From Mycobacterium sp. AZCC_0083 (GTDB lineage: Bacteria; Actinomycetota; Actinomycetes; Mycobacteriales; Mycobacteriaceae): a stretch of DNA of 64,000 bases. The position numbers and the translations under genes are program-made. Every line of letters begins with the position of its first letter. The first letter of the stretch is position 1. Below, piece by piece: positions 36,256 to 44,921 of this stretch. The stretch lies in the NCBI RefSeq assembly GCF_014202335.1, contig NZ_JACHGP010000008.1, forward strand, positions 1 through 64,000, read 5' to 3'. A model generated the notes under the pieces. The model was not told the origin of the DNA and ran no database searches. It was given only the letters and a program-made list of their open reading frames with translations.

Positions 36256-37920
36256 GTGCCATTGTCCGAAACGACGCTCCTCATGGCAGCTGGTGATCTG
36301 GTCTACGCGCGGGGCGAAGACTACGTTCGGTACGTCCGAGGGCTCCGCATCACTGACGTCAAGGCCTACGCATCGGTCCAGGCCAAGAAGGTCTACCAAG
36401 TCGAGCTCGACTGGTCCGGCCGAATCCCCGACGGGTCCTGCACCTGCCCACACCATGCCGACGGCAACTTCTGCAAGCATCTGGTCGCGACCGGGCTCGC
36501 CGCGATCGACACCGGTCGGGTCGCGGTCGACGACACGGCCAGCAGTACGGCCGACGCATCGCTGCAAGCGGCGGTGCAGGCGATGGACGTCGAAGAGCTG
36601 CGCGACCTGGTCATGACACTCGTACAGCGCGATGATGGCGTGCGTCGCCTGCTGGAGATTCGTGCCACGACGACGTCGGGTGATGACTCGCGAGCGAAAG
36701 CCGAGTTGGAAGCCCATGTACGAAACACGTTGGAGTTTCGTGGCTTCATCGACTACCGGCGTTCCTTTGAGGTCGCGGAAGTGGCCAGTGAAGTGCTCGA
36801 CGAACTCGAGGACCACGTCAACAGTGGTGCCGCCGAAGTCGCGCGATCGGCATCGCTGCTTGCCCTGACCCGGCTGCGCAAGATCCTTGAGCAGGTTGAC
36901 GACTCCTCGGGCTCGATCGGCGGTGAATGCCAGCGAGCCGCCGACCTCTACGCGCGGGCCTGCCGGCTGAGCGAGCCCGACCCCGTCAAACTCGCGACGT
37001 GGCTGGTGAAGTTCCGGGCTGAGTCGCCAGGGTGGCCGCACCTGGTCTTGGCCGACTTCGTGGACGCGTTCGACGAGAACGCACTCGGGACCTACCGCCG
37101 GGCGGTGGCGGCGCTGGACCGCAAGCTCGCAGATCGTAATCAGGTTGGACGCTTCGAGGTCGACGCCATGCTGCTGGAGCTCGCCGATCACGACGGCGAC
37201 GTCGACCGGGCCGTCCACTTGCTTGCTGAGCGGGACCACCCGCAGTACGGCGCGATCGTCGACCGGCTGCGGGCAGCCGGCCGCACCCAGGACGCGGTGG
37301 CGTGGATCGATCGCGCAGTTGCCGAAGGGCGATTCTCGAGCCACGTTGGCGGCAACGCCTATTGGCTGAGCCCGGACGATGTTGCGCGGACCTACCAGGG
37401 ACTCGGTCGGATCGACGATGCGATCGCCGTCCTCCGCGCGGACTTCGTCCGACAGCCGTCGGTCGGCGCCTATCGCGTCCTCGTCGATTTCGCGACCGGC
37501 GTCGACCGCGTCGATACCGAACGCGCCTGGGCGTTGGACCACGCGCGACAACTGGCATCTGACCGCTTCGCCGCCGGTGCGGTCTTGGTCCAGCTCTCGC
37601 TGAGCGACGGGGATGTCGATGCCGCGTGGCAGGCCGCCGATCGCTACGGCCCCGGCTGGGCGTGGCGGGAATTGGCCGACCGTGGGGCGGAGGCTCGGCC
37701 CGTCGACGCTGCAGACCTGTACCGGCCGGAGCTCGAGAAGGATCTGCGGTACCCCAACTCCAAGCTCTATCCGGACATCGCGGCGAGACTGTCGACGATG
37801 GCCAAACTCTATGAACGAGGCGGTCGCAGCGCCGATTTCGCGTCGTTCATCGCGCAGATCCGCCTGGACTACGGTCGGCGTCCTTCGCTGATGAAGGCGC
37901 TGGACGCCAAGAAGCTCTAA
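36256..37920 (+). CDS. SWIM zinc-finger protein with helical repeats
   Basis: The 554-residue protein has a SWIM motif at about residues 56-69 (CTCPHHADGNFCKH, CxCx(n)CxH), which binds zinc and usually nucleic acid or protein. A long array of alpha-helical, TPR-like repeats follows. The GTG at 36256 places the usual SWIM-protein opening (PLSETTLLMAAGDLVYARG) at the N terminus. The frame is open further upstream, but through duplicated debris. It lies three bases before the frame of the next gene, so the two are probably cotranscribed. The biological role is unknown. Confidence 0.75.
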   Translation: MPLSETTLLMAAGDLVYARGEDYVRYVRGLRITDVKAYASVQAKKVYQVELDWSGRIPDGSCTCPHHADGNFCKHLVATGLAAIDTGRVAVDDTASSTADASLQAAVQAMDVEELRDLVMTLVQRDDGVRRLLEIRATTTSGDDSRAKAELEAHVRNTLEFRGFIDYRRSFEVAEVASEVLDELEDHVNSGAAEVARSASLLALTRLRKILEQVDDSSGSIGGECQRAADLYARACRLSEPDPVKLATWLVKFRAESPGWPHLVLADFVDAFDENALGTYRRAVAALDRKLADRNQVGRFEVDAMLLELADHDGDVDRAVHLLAERDHPQYGAIVDRLRAAGRTQDAVAWIDRAVAEGRFSSHVGGNAYWLSPDDVARTYQGLGRIDDAIAVLRADFVRQPSVGAYRVLVDFATGVDRVDTERAWALDHARQLASDRFAAGAVLVQLSLSDGDVDAAWQAADRYGPGWAWRELADRGAEARPVDAADLYRPELEKDLRYPNSKLYPDIAARLSTMAKLYERGGRSADFASFIAQIRLDYGRRPSLMKALDAKKL

Positions 37921-37965
37921 ATCGTGTCGGCAGCGATGTCACTGCCCGTGAGTAGCGTCCGCGAC

Positions 37966-39060
37966 ATGAGCAACCAACGACGGGCCCGCAGGGCCAAACA
38001 GGTCCGACGTGGCCAGCGGCGGGCCAGCAAGCGCAACGGCGAAAGTTCCGCCGACTGGACATTCAGGGACGCACTACGCGGTGCCGTGACAGGGCATCCG
38101 CTGAGCATGCTCAGCATGGCCAGCATGGTGATCCACGTGGCGAAACCCGAGCCGCGGATATCGCTGACGTCCGGCCAGCCCGACACCAGCCATCTGGATC
38201 GGGTCCTTACCGGCTTGATCGGTGTGCAAAACCGGGAGACGACGGCGCTTCTGGCGGTCATCGCCGAACTTCTCATCGACGACGCCGCGCCAGCGCTCCG
38301 ATGCCGACAGGAGGTGGCTGAACGAGGCGAGCCTCTGCCGCGATGGATCTCCGCTTTGCCGCGGGTCGACGTGTACCGCGCCGTACGCAGAACCAATCTC
38401 TTCGGGGACGTAGACGAACTCGTGATCGGTATGCGACTCGACAGCGGCCATGAGCTAACCGTCGTGGTCGAGATCGATCACAACCTGTGGTCGAGCGTTG
38501 TTGACGCAGGCGCGGTGCCGGAGCCGATCGATGGGACCCTCGCACGCGTAGCCGAAACGAGCACCGATACGAACGTTTTCGAGATGAGTCTGGCTGACGC
38601 GCGGGCGTGGATCGAGGATGCGCTCGACAAGCCGACCCTCCCACCCGCGACCGATACCTGGCCGCTCTACAGGGCATTGGTTCAGTGGCTGCTGGGTCGG
38701 CTACCCGAAGGCGGTGAACGCCGGTCACCTGCTGGCGATTGGGAGGCGAACGACGAGCTCTGCGACGAGTTCTTCGCGACCAGTTCCGCAGGACCGTTCA
38801 CCGACCATAGCCATCGGGAACTGCTGCTGGAGCTGTTCGAGACGGGGACGGGCGACCCGTTGCGGTGGAGCTCGGCGCGTGTCGAGCAAGCGGTCGGCGG
38901 CGCGGCGTACAACGAGGACGGAATTCCGTTGGAGGTCGCGCTGGACGCTCCCGATCTGCTACGCGCGTTCATTCCATACGCTCACGCGCAGAGCGGGATT
39001 CGAGACGAATTGACCGCACCGACACTTGCCATGGTCGACGCGCTGAGGTCGAGCTACTAG
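37966..39060 (+). CDS. Hypothetical protein downstream of SWIM gene
   Basis: The ATG at 37966 was chosen (a GTG at 37924 is in frame), giving 364 residues. The N terminus is very basic (QRRARRAKQVRRGQRRASKR), followed by a mixed alpha/beta region with an acidic C-terminal half. No family was recognised. Its closing residues, VDALRSSY, are duplicated at 36150-36173 on the far side of the SWIM gene. The partnership with the SWIM gene is inferred from spacing only. Confidence 0.6.
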   Translation: MSNQRRARRAKQVRRGQRRASKRNGESSADWTFRDALRGAVTGHPLSMLSMASMVIHVAKPEPRISLTSGQPDTSHLDRVLTGLIGVQNRETTALLAVIAELLIDDAAPALRCRQEVAERGEPLPRWISALPRVDVYRAVRRTNLFGDVDELVIGMRLDSGHELTVVVEIDHNLWSSVVDAGAVPEPIDGTLARVAETSTDTNVFEMSLADARAWIEDALDKPTLPPATDTWPLYRALVQWLLGRLPEGGERRSPAGDWEANDELCDEFFATSSAGPFTDHSHRELLLELFETGTGDPLRWSSARVEQAVGGAAYNEDGIPLEVALDAPDLLRAFIPYAHAQSGIRDELTAPTLAMVDALRSSY

Positions 39061-39130
39061 CGCGATGTCTTGAGGCGAGCCAGGTACTGGGATCTCGACG
39101 ACGCGATCTAGTGATATCGCTTCGCGATCC
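39025..39130. repeat. Inexact direct repeat, copy 2 (see 36145-36250)
   Basis: This copy spans the last codons of the gene ending at 39060 and the tail of a minus-strand NUDIX remnant. The pair flanks the SWIM gene and its partner, consistent with a tandem duplication followed by loss. Confidence 0.55.
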
Positions 39131-39345
39131 GGCCACCACGCCGCATCGCGTGCATCGCGACCCTCTACGGCCTCGGGCAGGTCGGGTGCCAGCGGGACGT
39201 GCAGCGACCGACACCACCTGAAGACTGGCGGCGATCCGTGGGTCGCGGTAAGTATCGAGCTGCTCGACGTGCACGCCAGCGGCATCGGCGTCGACGCCGG
39301 TCTTCTCGGACAACTCTCGCCGCGCTGCGGCCTAGTCAGTCACGT
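39080..39345 (-). pseudogene. NUDIX hydrolase remnant, frameshifted
   Basis: Read on the minus strand, AAARRELSEKTGVDADAAG is a clear Nudix-box segment, followed by HVEQLDTYRDPR. The reading then continues in another frame as LAPDLPEAVEGRDARDAAWW, typical of the NrtR-like/ADP-ribose pyrophosphatase branch. No start and no full Nudix fold remain. It lies directly behind a truncated ATPase on the same strand. Confidence 0.6.
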
Positions 39346-39580
39346 GTCGCCTCGAAGCCCGGGCCGTGCAAGGGCTCACCGAATCGAGCGCGATGCGCCA
39401 GCAGGGGATCGATCGTGCGGATGGCGATGTCCAATCGCTCCTGCGGCGATCCGGTCAACAGCACCCACGAATGTCCCGCAGCGGTAAGGGCTTCGGCGAA
39501 CCAGCCGGTCATCGATGCCCGGATCGTCAGATCGCCTTCCCGCATCCCGTCGTCGTGCCACGGCACCCTTCGATGAAAAT
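39336..39580 (-). pseudogene. C-terminal fragment of AAA_28/NadR-like ATPase
   Basis: The segment VPWHDDGMREGDLTIRASMT, then GHSWVLLTG and RTIDPLLAHRARFGEP, matches the C-terminal end of AAA_28 (NadR kinase-like) ATPases. The P-loop half is absent: upstream sequence changes abruptly near 39580-39600, close to the lipoprotein gene. Together with the NUDIX remnant it is the wreck of a nucleotide-metabolism pair. Confidence 0.55.
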
Positions 39581-39609
39581 CACCGGGGGTGCCTAATGAC
39601 GAGATTCCG

Positions 39610-39999
39610 TCAGCTCGGAGGGAGCAACGTCGTCTTCGGTAGCCCGCAGACATTCACCTTCGCGCTGGCCCACACCTTGGTCGCCTGCTCGGGGGTGAGC
39701 GTCACGCCATTGGGTGCGACGTCACCCGGCAGGTTCGCGATCACCTCCTTGTCGCTCATACCCATTTTCGGGAGGAGCTGACAAGCCGACATTGCCCACG
39801 ACTCGAGCGTCAGGTGCGCATCCTGCGGGATCCCGGCCGCGGTCAGGTCCGTGTCGAAGGCCTTGCTGATCATGGTTGGTGCCGGTGACGGCGTGTGAGT
39901 CGCGGGAGCCTCGCCCCCACCGTTGGTCGTCGAGCAAGCAACCGAAGCGACGAGCAGCGCCGCAACAAACACCGAATGCAAGGTGCGCATAGTTGCCAT
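39610..39999 (-). CDS. DUF732-family lipoprotein
   Basis: The 129-residue protein has a signal peptide ending in a lipobox-like VASVAC (Cys near residue 22) and a Ser/Thr/Pro linker. The mature domain FDTDLTAAGIPQDAHLTLES...CQLL is typical of DUF732, a mycobacterial secreted family of unknown function. Two cysteines in the domain may form a disulfide. An ATG at 39990 is an alternative start. Confidence 0.75.
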   Translation of the reverse strand: MATMRTLHSVFVAALLVASVACSTTNGGGEAPATHTPSPAPTMISKAFDTDLTAAGIPQDAHLTLESWAMSACQLLPKMGMSDKEVIANLPGDVAPNGVTLTPEQATKVWASAKVNVCGLPKTTLLPPS

Positions 40000-40106
40000 C
40001 GAACCACTCCAGTTCTGCTGGCTGACCCAGGCCCTGCGGCTGCTTCAAAGCCGTACCGATTGCCGCCCGATCCTACGTCGGCCCGATGTTAGCCTCGTTA
40101 AGTACC

Positions 40107-40117
40107 AATCTGCAGTT
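40107..40117 (+). promoter_or_regulatory. Leader motif shared with first effector cassette
   Basis: AATCTGCAGTT is identical to 3993-4003 and lies 51 bases before the EspC-like start here. See the first copy. Confidence 0.4.
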
Positions 40118-40167
40118 TGGCCGATGGCGAACCAGCTGCAGGCACATGTCCTTGGGGGAGTGGCTCG

Positions 40168-40452
40168 ATGCTGGTAGATCCGGAAATCCTGCGTAGCTTC
40201 GCCGCCCAGGTAGATGCCGCATGGGTGTCGATCCGTACAGCGGACATCGGACACAAGACGGAGACGGCCGCCGACGGACTGGCAGGGTCGACGACCCAAT
40301 GGGCGGTGCGCCTAGTAGGTGCACATCTCGCCCAAACCACCGAGAAGCTGGCCAAGAGCCTCACCGACATGGGCGTGGCCGTCCGCGGTGCAGGCGACCG
40401 ATTCGAGGTCGTCGATGAAGCGTTGGCCGGCACGTTCGACGGACTGTTCTAA
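40168..40452 (+). CDS. EspC-like ESX secretion-associated protein (cassette 2)
   Basis: The 94-residue protein is a paralogue of the protein at 4065: LVDPEILRSFAAQV at the start, GSTTQWAVRLVGAHL in the middle, and FDGLF at the end. GGGGGAG lies seven bases before the ATG and confirms the start, which in turn supports the start chosen for the first copy. The stop is two bases before the WXG-domain gene. It is the likely secretion partner of that protein. Confidence 0.8.
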   Translation: MLVDPEILRSFAAQVDAAWVSIRTADIGHKTETAADGLAGSTTQWAVRLVGAHLAQTTEKLAKSLTDMGVAVRGAGDRFEVVDEALAGTFDGLF

Positions 40453-40454
40453 CG

Positions 40455-41810
40455 GTGCTGCCCTCTCGCCCTCGACTTCAAGGCTGGGATCCGGGATCAC
40501 TGACGACGTCGGCATCGACGATCTCGACGAGCGCCGGGGCGATTTCCAATGCGGTGAACGGGGTCGGCTCGACGATCGAGCACATGCCGGAGGCGGGCGC
40601 GTGGGAAGGCAAGTCGCATTCAGCAGCCACCGCGATGTTCGGCCGCGCGAACCGCGAGACGTTGAAGTTCTCGGAGTACGCCAACGATGTCGCGACCGCA
40701 CTTCGAAACGGCAGTGGACCCCTTGGCAACGCACGTACGGCACTCCTGAACAAGGCCGACCAGATCGACCAGGGCGAGTTGCACGTCACGGACAACTGGG
40801 TCGTCCTGATCAAACCCGTGCGAATGTCCGCCGAGAAGGCCGCCGCCCTGCTGAGTCAAGCACGCTCGGAGCAGGCCGCCGTGAACCAGATGTTGCTTGC
40901 GGTCGGAGACGCCGACGAGGACACCGCGAACGCGGTGACGAAAGCGGGTGCGGATCACGGCTTTTCGTTGCCCAATCCCAACGATCCCAGTTCCGTTCTC
41001 GTTCCTGGCCAGAAACGTCCCGGTGACGACGTACCCAACCCGCGCACACTCCTCGGCATGCATCAACAGGACGTCATACGCGGCGAGGACATGGCCACGG
41101 CAGTCCGCGACAGCAGCGAGAAAGACACCAGCGACGGACAGCACGTCACCACGCTGATGATGCAAGACGGAAGCAAGCACAAGATCACCAGATGGGGCGG
41201 GCCCGAAGTCGACAACGTCGCCGACGACTACTACGACCCGAGCGGCAAGTGGGTCGTCGGTTCTCATTCGTGGAACGACCCCTTCACTGGCGTGAAGTCG
41301 ACATCCATCGAGTGGGCGGATCACACCGTCTTCACCACCACGGTCACAGCGGACGGCAAACGCACCGCGGGCATCATCATGCCGGATGGTCGGCAAGGCA
41401 CCATTCCTGCAGACAGCCCGTTCTTCTCGCATCCGGTGCTCAGTTCGATCGGTGGGGCCCTCACTGCTCTTGACGTCCACGCATCCCAGGGCGGTGGCAT
41501 CCCGATGCTCACCTCTTCGTCGGTGGAGAACGTCGGCAAGGCGGCTCGCTATGCCGGCCCAGTCCTCGGAATCGCAACCTCGGCATACGACGTGATGAGT
41601 GCCGCGAATTTCCACGAGGCTTGCGTGGCTGGGATTTCGGGCGCCTTGGGTTTCTATGGCGGAGATCTGAGTGGAACTGGAGCGGCTGCCGGTTCGACGG
41701 CGCTTGGGGTGCCGGAGCTAGCTCCTTTTGCGGCGGGGACGGCGTCGGTGTTCGGAGGATGGTTGTTCGGGTGGGCGGGCACTCAGCTCGGCGAAGTGAT
41801 CTGTCCGTAA
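40455..41810 (+). CDS. WXG-domain putative T7SS effector (cassette 2)
   Basis: The 451-residue protein starts at GTG 40455. Its N-terminal domain is clearly homologous to the protein at 4352, with W-x-G at residues 50-52 (AWEGKSHSAA) and shared blocks such as NARTALLNKADQIDQG and DNWVVLIKPVRMSAE. The central DG-rich region and the glycine/alanine-rich C terminus (ISGALGFYGGDLSGTGAAAG) are diverged but have the same layout. The stop and the next start overlap as TAATG. The same effector inference applies. Divergence concentrated at the C terminus is usual for toxins with matched immunity proteins. Confidence 0.7.
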   Translation: MLPSRPRLQGWDPGSLTTSASTISTSAGAISNAVNGVGSTIEHMPEAGAWEGKSHSAATAMFGRANRETLKFSEYANDVATALRNGSGPLGNARTALLNKADQIDQGELHVTDNWVVLIKPVRMSAEKAAALLSQARSEQAAVNQMLLAVGDADEDTANAVTKAGADHGFSLPNPNDPSSVLVPGQKRPGDDVPNPRTLLGMHQQDVIRGEDMATAVRDSSEKDTSDGQHVTTLMMQDGSKHKITRWGGPEVDNVADDYYDPSGKWVVGSHSWNDPFTGVKSTSIEWADHTVFTTTVTADGKRTAGIIMPDGRQGTIPADSPFFSHPVLSSIGGALTALDVHASQGGGIPMLTSSSVENVGKAARYAGPVLGIATSAYDVMSAANFHEACVAGISGALGFYGGDLSGTGAAAGSTALGVPELAPFAAGTASVFGGWLFGWAGTQLGEVICP

Positions 41811-42538
41811 TGAAATACGTCGGGTTTGTGCTCTTCTCCGTGTTCGGAGCGTTCTGCGCCTACTGGGGGGTGGTGTTCCTCAGCCGCGGTGAGTTCATGA
41901 CTGCTTTGGCAGTCCTCGCGGTCGGCGTCAGCTGGTTCGGGCTAGTGGCGATCGGTATCAGGACATCTCGCCGAACGGTAACTGCAAGAACTGAATTCGA
42001 TGCTGTGGGCACGACTATCCGCCCTGATCGTGTCGTCGACCTGCTGAGCAGATCGGTCCTCGCATCCGGTACCGCCGCCGCGACGTTGTTCGCAGTTCTC
42101 GCTCCCGTAGGCCTGTTGGCCATACCCATTCCTCGCGTTCAGCGCTACGCTTTGCCGGTCGGTGCGGCTATCGTGGCGTTGATAGGCGCAACGATGTTGT
42201 GGCGCACAATCCGTCAAGGCTCTCTGAGCTATATGCGCTTGACCACTTCAGGTTTCGAGTTCGGCGGCGGCCTCTCCGCCATGCGAGGCGATTGGTCGGC
42301 GGTGAAGGCGGTCACCGACACCCGGCCCGGCGCACGCAACCTGACGGCCAGCGCGATCATCGTCAAGTTGTCCGATCGCAAAGTCTGCACAGTGGCTTCA
42401 ACAGGGTCATACACGGCTGACGAGAACGCGCTCCGCGATATGGTCGCGTTCTACTGGCGACATCCTGAAGCGAGGTCGGAGCTTACGGATGGCGCGGCGT
42501 CGGCCCGGTTGAGCCCCAGCGGATTTCGCGGCAGCTGA
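41810..42538 (+). CDS. Four-TM putative immunity protein (Imm2)
   Basis: The ATG at 41810 overlaps the effector stop. The 242-residue protein has four hydrophobic helices in two pairs (about 4-24, 29-48, 80-100, 106-126) and a PH-like soluble tail (GSLSYMRLTTSGFEF ... VAFYWRHPEARSELTDG). The C-terminal block FYWRHPEARSELTDG matches HYWRHPGDRSELTDG of Imm1, so the two are distant homologues although the membrane parts differ. It is the likely cognate immunity protein of the cassette 2 effector. Confidence 0.65.
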   Translation: MKYVGFVLFSVFGAFCAYWGVVFLSRGEFMTALAVLAVGVSWFGLVAIGIRTSRRTVTARTEFDAVGTTIRPDRVVDLLSRSVLASGTAAATLFAVLAPVGLLAIPIPRVQRYALPVGAAIVALIGATMLWRTIRQGSLSYMRLTTSGFEFGGGLSAMRGDWSAVKAVTDTRPGARNLTASAIIVKLSDRKVCTVASTGSYTADENALRDMVAFYWRHPEARSELTDGAASARLSPSGFRGS

Positions 42539-42588
42539 CAGAGGTGCAGAGTCGAGCTGGCGACGGGCCATGGCGGAAGGGGAGTTGC

Positions 42589-43364
42589 TTGTCCATCCAG
42601 AAGCTTCCCGAGCCCGCCAACTGGCAAGCGAGCCGGCGCCTTCTCGTGTGGATAACCGTGGGTGTGCTCGCGTTCACCTCGTTCGGGGTGTACTGGTCCG
42701 TGGTCGCGACGATTCGGGGCCACTATCTGACGCCGACCGCACTGTTTGGGATATCCGTGTTTCCGCTGATCGCGACGGCAGCGCTACTACTGGTGTCGTT
42801 GGGTCGGACCTCGTTGCGCGCTGAAACCGATTCGGACGGCACTGTTTTGCGTCCTGACCGGCTGTTCAGCACGCTGATGATCGTCGGATTCGCGTGCGTT
42901 GTTCCCAGTGGGTTGGTGTTCATCTTCAACGCCCCGACAGGCAGACTCGACATCCTGATGTCACGCGGATATCAGATCTTCTCACCGACGGTGATGGCGT
43001 TAGCGGTCGTGGCCGCCGTCCTCGGACTCGTCAGCGCGATGCGGCGTGGAGGAATCGGATACCTCAAGGTGACGCCGGTGGGAATCGACGTCGCCAACAT
43101 GGTCTCTACCAAGTCCGTCGATTGGGACGACGTCGTCGACATCAAGGACGACACGGACACGAAGCGTCGGACTCGTAGGGCGATCGTCTTCTGTTTGAAG
43201 ACGGTGGCGAGGAGATCGTGGACGGGGCCGACTTCTACGTGCCGCGCGGGGCCGCGCTGTACTGGATGGTGCGGCACTATTGGCGCCACACCGATGATGG
43301 GTCCGAACTTACCGACGGTCGGGCGATGGAGCGGCTCCGTGACGAGTCGTTCGCCCTCGACTAG
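42589..43364 (+). pseudogene. Frameshifted second copy of Imm1 (Imm1')
   Basis: From the TTG at 42589 (GGAAGGGGAG upstream) the sequence encodes a protein very close to Imm1 at 5713, roughly 85-90% at the DNA level by eye, including a shared run of about 50 bases. At about 43195 one base is missing relative to Imm1 (TGTTTGAAGACGG versus TGTCTCGAAGACGG). After that point the frame reads nonsense, while the correct sequence continues in the next frame to a TAG at 43364. The four membrane helices stay in frame and only the PH-like tail is disrupted. It is an orphan immunity copy behind a non-cognate effector. A sequencing error is possible. Confidence 0.7.
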
Positions 43365-43426
43365 TCGCCGGTGAGGTTCGCGTGCCTGACCCAGCGTTCG
43401 TCCAATCGCAAAGCCGCTAGAACCGC

Positions 43427-44068
43427 CTAGTCACACAGGTCGCACTGCCCGCTCAACGGAAGTTGACTGAAGTGCACCGGGCAGAGGATGACCGGCTTCT
43501 CCACCGGCGGCTCGGTCCTGATGCGCTTCGCCGAAACCGCGCGCGTCGTGGTGGGTTGGCCTCCATCAGCCGGCATGTCGGCGCCATGGAAGCGGTAGCA
43601 CTCGAGCCTGGACTCGGCGGCGTGGGGCTGAAGATCCTTTGGCTTTGGCTGGCCCGCGATCTTCAACGCATATGCGTAACCCGCGCCGACCTTTTCGTCA
43701 CCGCTCGAGACGCAAAGCGACGTCAGCAGTGGACCGCCTTCAGTGGCGTTCCGGTCGGCAACCGCGACCAGGACCTTGCCGATCCAGTTCCGTTGATGCG
43801 CGCCGTACAGGATGCCCGACTCGTCCAAGACGCGGCGCGCAAGCTCGGAGTAGGTGAGGTAGTCGTTGTAACGCGTCGCCGTCTTGACGAGGACTCCGTG
43901 GGCGACTCGGGCCCACTCGGCCTGCGCCTCCGCGAAGGAAATCGGTGCTCCGTCGGACGCTCGCCATGGTCCTGGAACCTTTGGCTCGTCGGCTGGCAGC
44001 TCGGGGCTGTCCTCGATCAGATCGTCCGACTCAACGGTCGGCGCTGCTTCTTGCTCGTCGATGGTCAC
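43427..44068 (-). CDS. Hypothetical protein with C-terminal cysteine cluster
   Basis: The conserved-looking core contains YNDYLTYSELARRV, NWIGKVLVAVADRNATEGGP and VSSGDEKVGAGYAYAL. The C terminus has CPVHF and CDLCD, which could bind zinc. The frame is open to 44359, but the far N terminus looks random. The GTG at 44068, just before TIDEQEAAPTVESDD, is a reasonable start giving 213 residues. No family name is recognised, and the start is uncertain. Confidence 0.6.
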   Translation of the reverse strand: MTIDEQEAAPTVESDDLIEDSPELPADEPKVPGPWRASDGAPISFAEAQAEWARVAHGVLVKTATRYNDYLTYSELARRVLDESGILYGAHQRNWIGKVLVAVADRNATEGGPLLTSLCVSSGDEKVGAGYAYALKIAGQPKPKDLQPHAAESRLECYRFHGADMPADGGQPTTTRAVSAKRIRTEPPVEKPVILCPVHFSQLPLSGQCDLCD

Positions 44069-44605
44069 CCCTGACGATAGACACGTAGCGTCGCTGTGAC
44101 CAATTTTGTGCTCTTCGCTGGGCCCGGGCGCATGGAACATAGGCGTCCTTCGGTGCCGAGCGCCGAGTTCGGCCAACGATTGACGTACGGCAACTCGCGA
44201 CGTCCGTAGTTGATTCCTGCATGCTGTAAAGCCTCGTGCCAGCCACGTCGGGACGCGAGAGGCTACCGCCCCATTCGGCGTGCTGGGCAAACTCGTAGCC
44301 ATCCACCAGTGAGATTCATGGGATGACGGACTGGAATCACCAATCTGGCACAGCAACATTCAGGCTATGTATAAAGTGGCCAAATCGTGTGCATTTACTG
44401 GGGAGTAAATAAATTTCGCAAACTCCCCGCAGCAGGCGTGGCCATCGCGCCCATCGCTTCCGTGGGTGCGCCCCGTCCAGGCAGCAATCATCACCGTTTC
44501 CGATGCGGTGAACATGCGCCCGACCAGTTGGTGAGGCTCAACGACGCCGCGTCCACACGTGGCGACCTCACCCCGCGCTTTCAACCCCTGGAAGACAACC
44601 CGCCC
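44069..44605. other. Intergenic region with AT-rich dyad
   Basis: No gene was recognised. A 7-base inverted repeat, GGGGAGT (44400-44406) and ACTCCCC (44422-44428), encloses a 15-base AT-rich spacer unusual for this GC-rich DNA. It lies about 180-200 bases upstream of the excalibur-domain gene and may be an operator or promoter element. Confidence 0.4.
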
Positions 44606-44818
44606 ATGAAAGGAAACACCTTGTTGATTCGTGCTGCTCTCGTCGGACTCGCCATCGCTGGAATCGGGGCGTTGGCACCGCCCGTCATCGCCAACGCCGT
44701 CCCGTATTCCAACTGTTCACAGGCCAAGGCCAACGGCGACTGCGACATTCCCTCGGACTCGCCGTACTACCAAGCCAAGCTTGACCGCGACCAGGACGGC
44801 ATCGGGTGCGAGTGTTGA
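44606..44818 (+). CDS. Small secreted excalibur-domain protein
   Basis: The 70-residue protein has an N-terminal signal peptide (LIRAALVGLAIAGIGALA) ending near residue 30. A single excalibur calcium-binding motif follows: NCSQAKANGDCDI then DRDQDGIGCEC (DxDxDGxxCE). The ATG at 44606 has GGAAGA upstream at a long spacing. It is probably exported to the cell surface, binding calcium. Confidence 0.8.
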   Translation: MKGNTLLIRAALVGLAIAGIGALAPPVIANAVPYSNCSQAKANGDCDIPSDSPYYQAKLDRDQDGIGCEC

Positions 44819-44921
44819 CACCGAACCATTCCTGCGGTCGATGGAGCTGCCCGAGCCGAGCGTTGCGCGAGCGCAGTTCGTCCGGGTGATGCGGGTTCGG
44901 ACGCAGCCGCGGTACGTCACC

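Noticed and set aside
36169..37551. 460-codon minus-strand frame opposite the SWIM gene
   Set aside because: Its composition is typical antisense shadow. The plus strand has a real SWIM motif and repeat structure.
6490..43426. Integrase-driven genomic island or prophage
   Set aside because: No integrase, recombinase, tRNA attachment site or phage structural gene was recognised. Direct-repeat recombination is the better-supported explanation.
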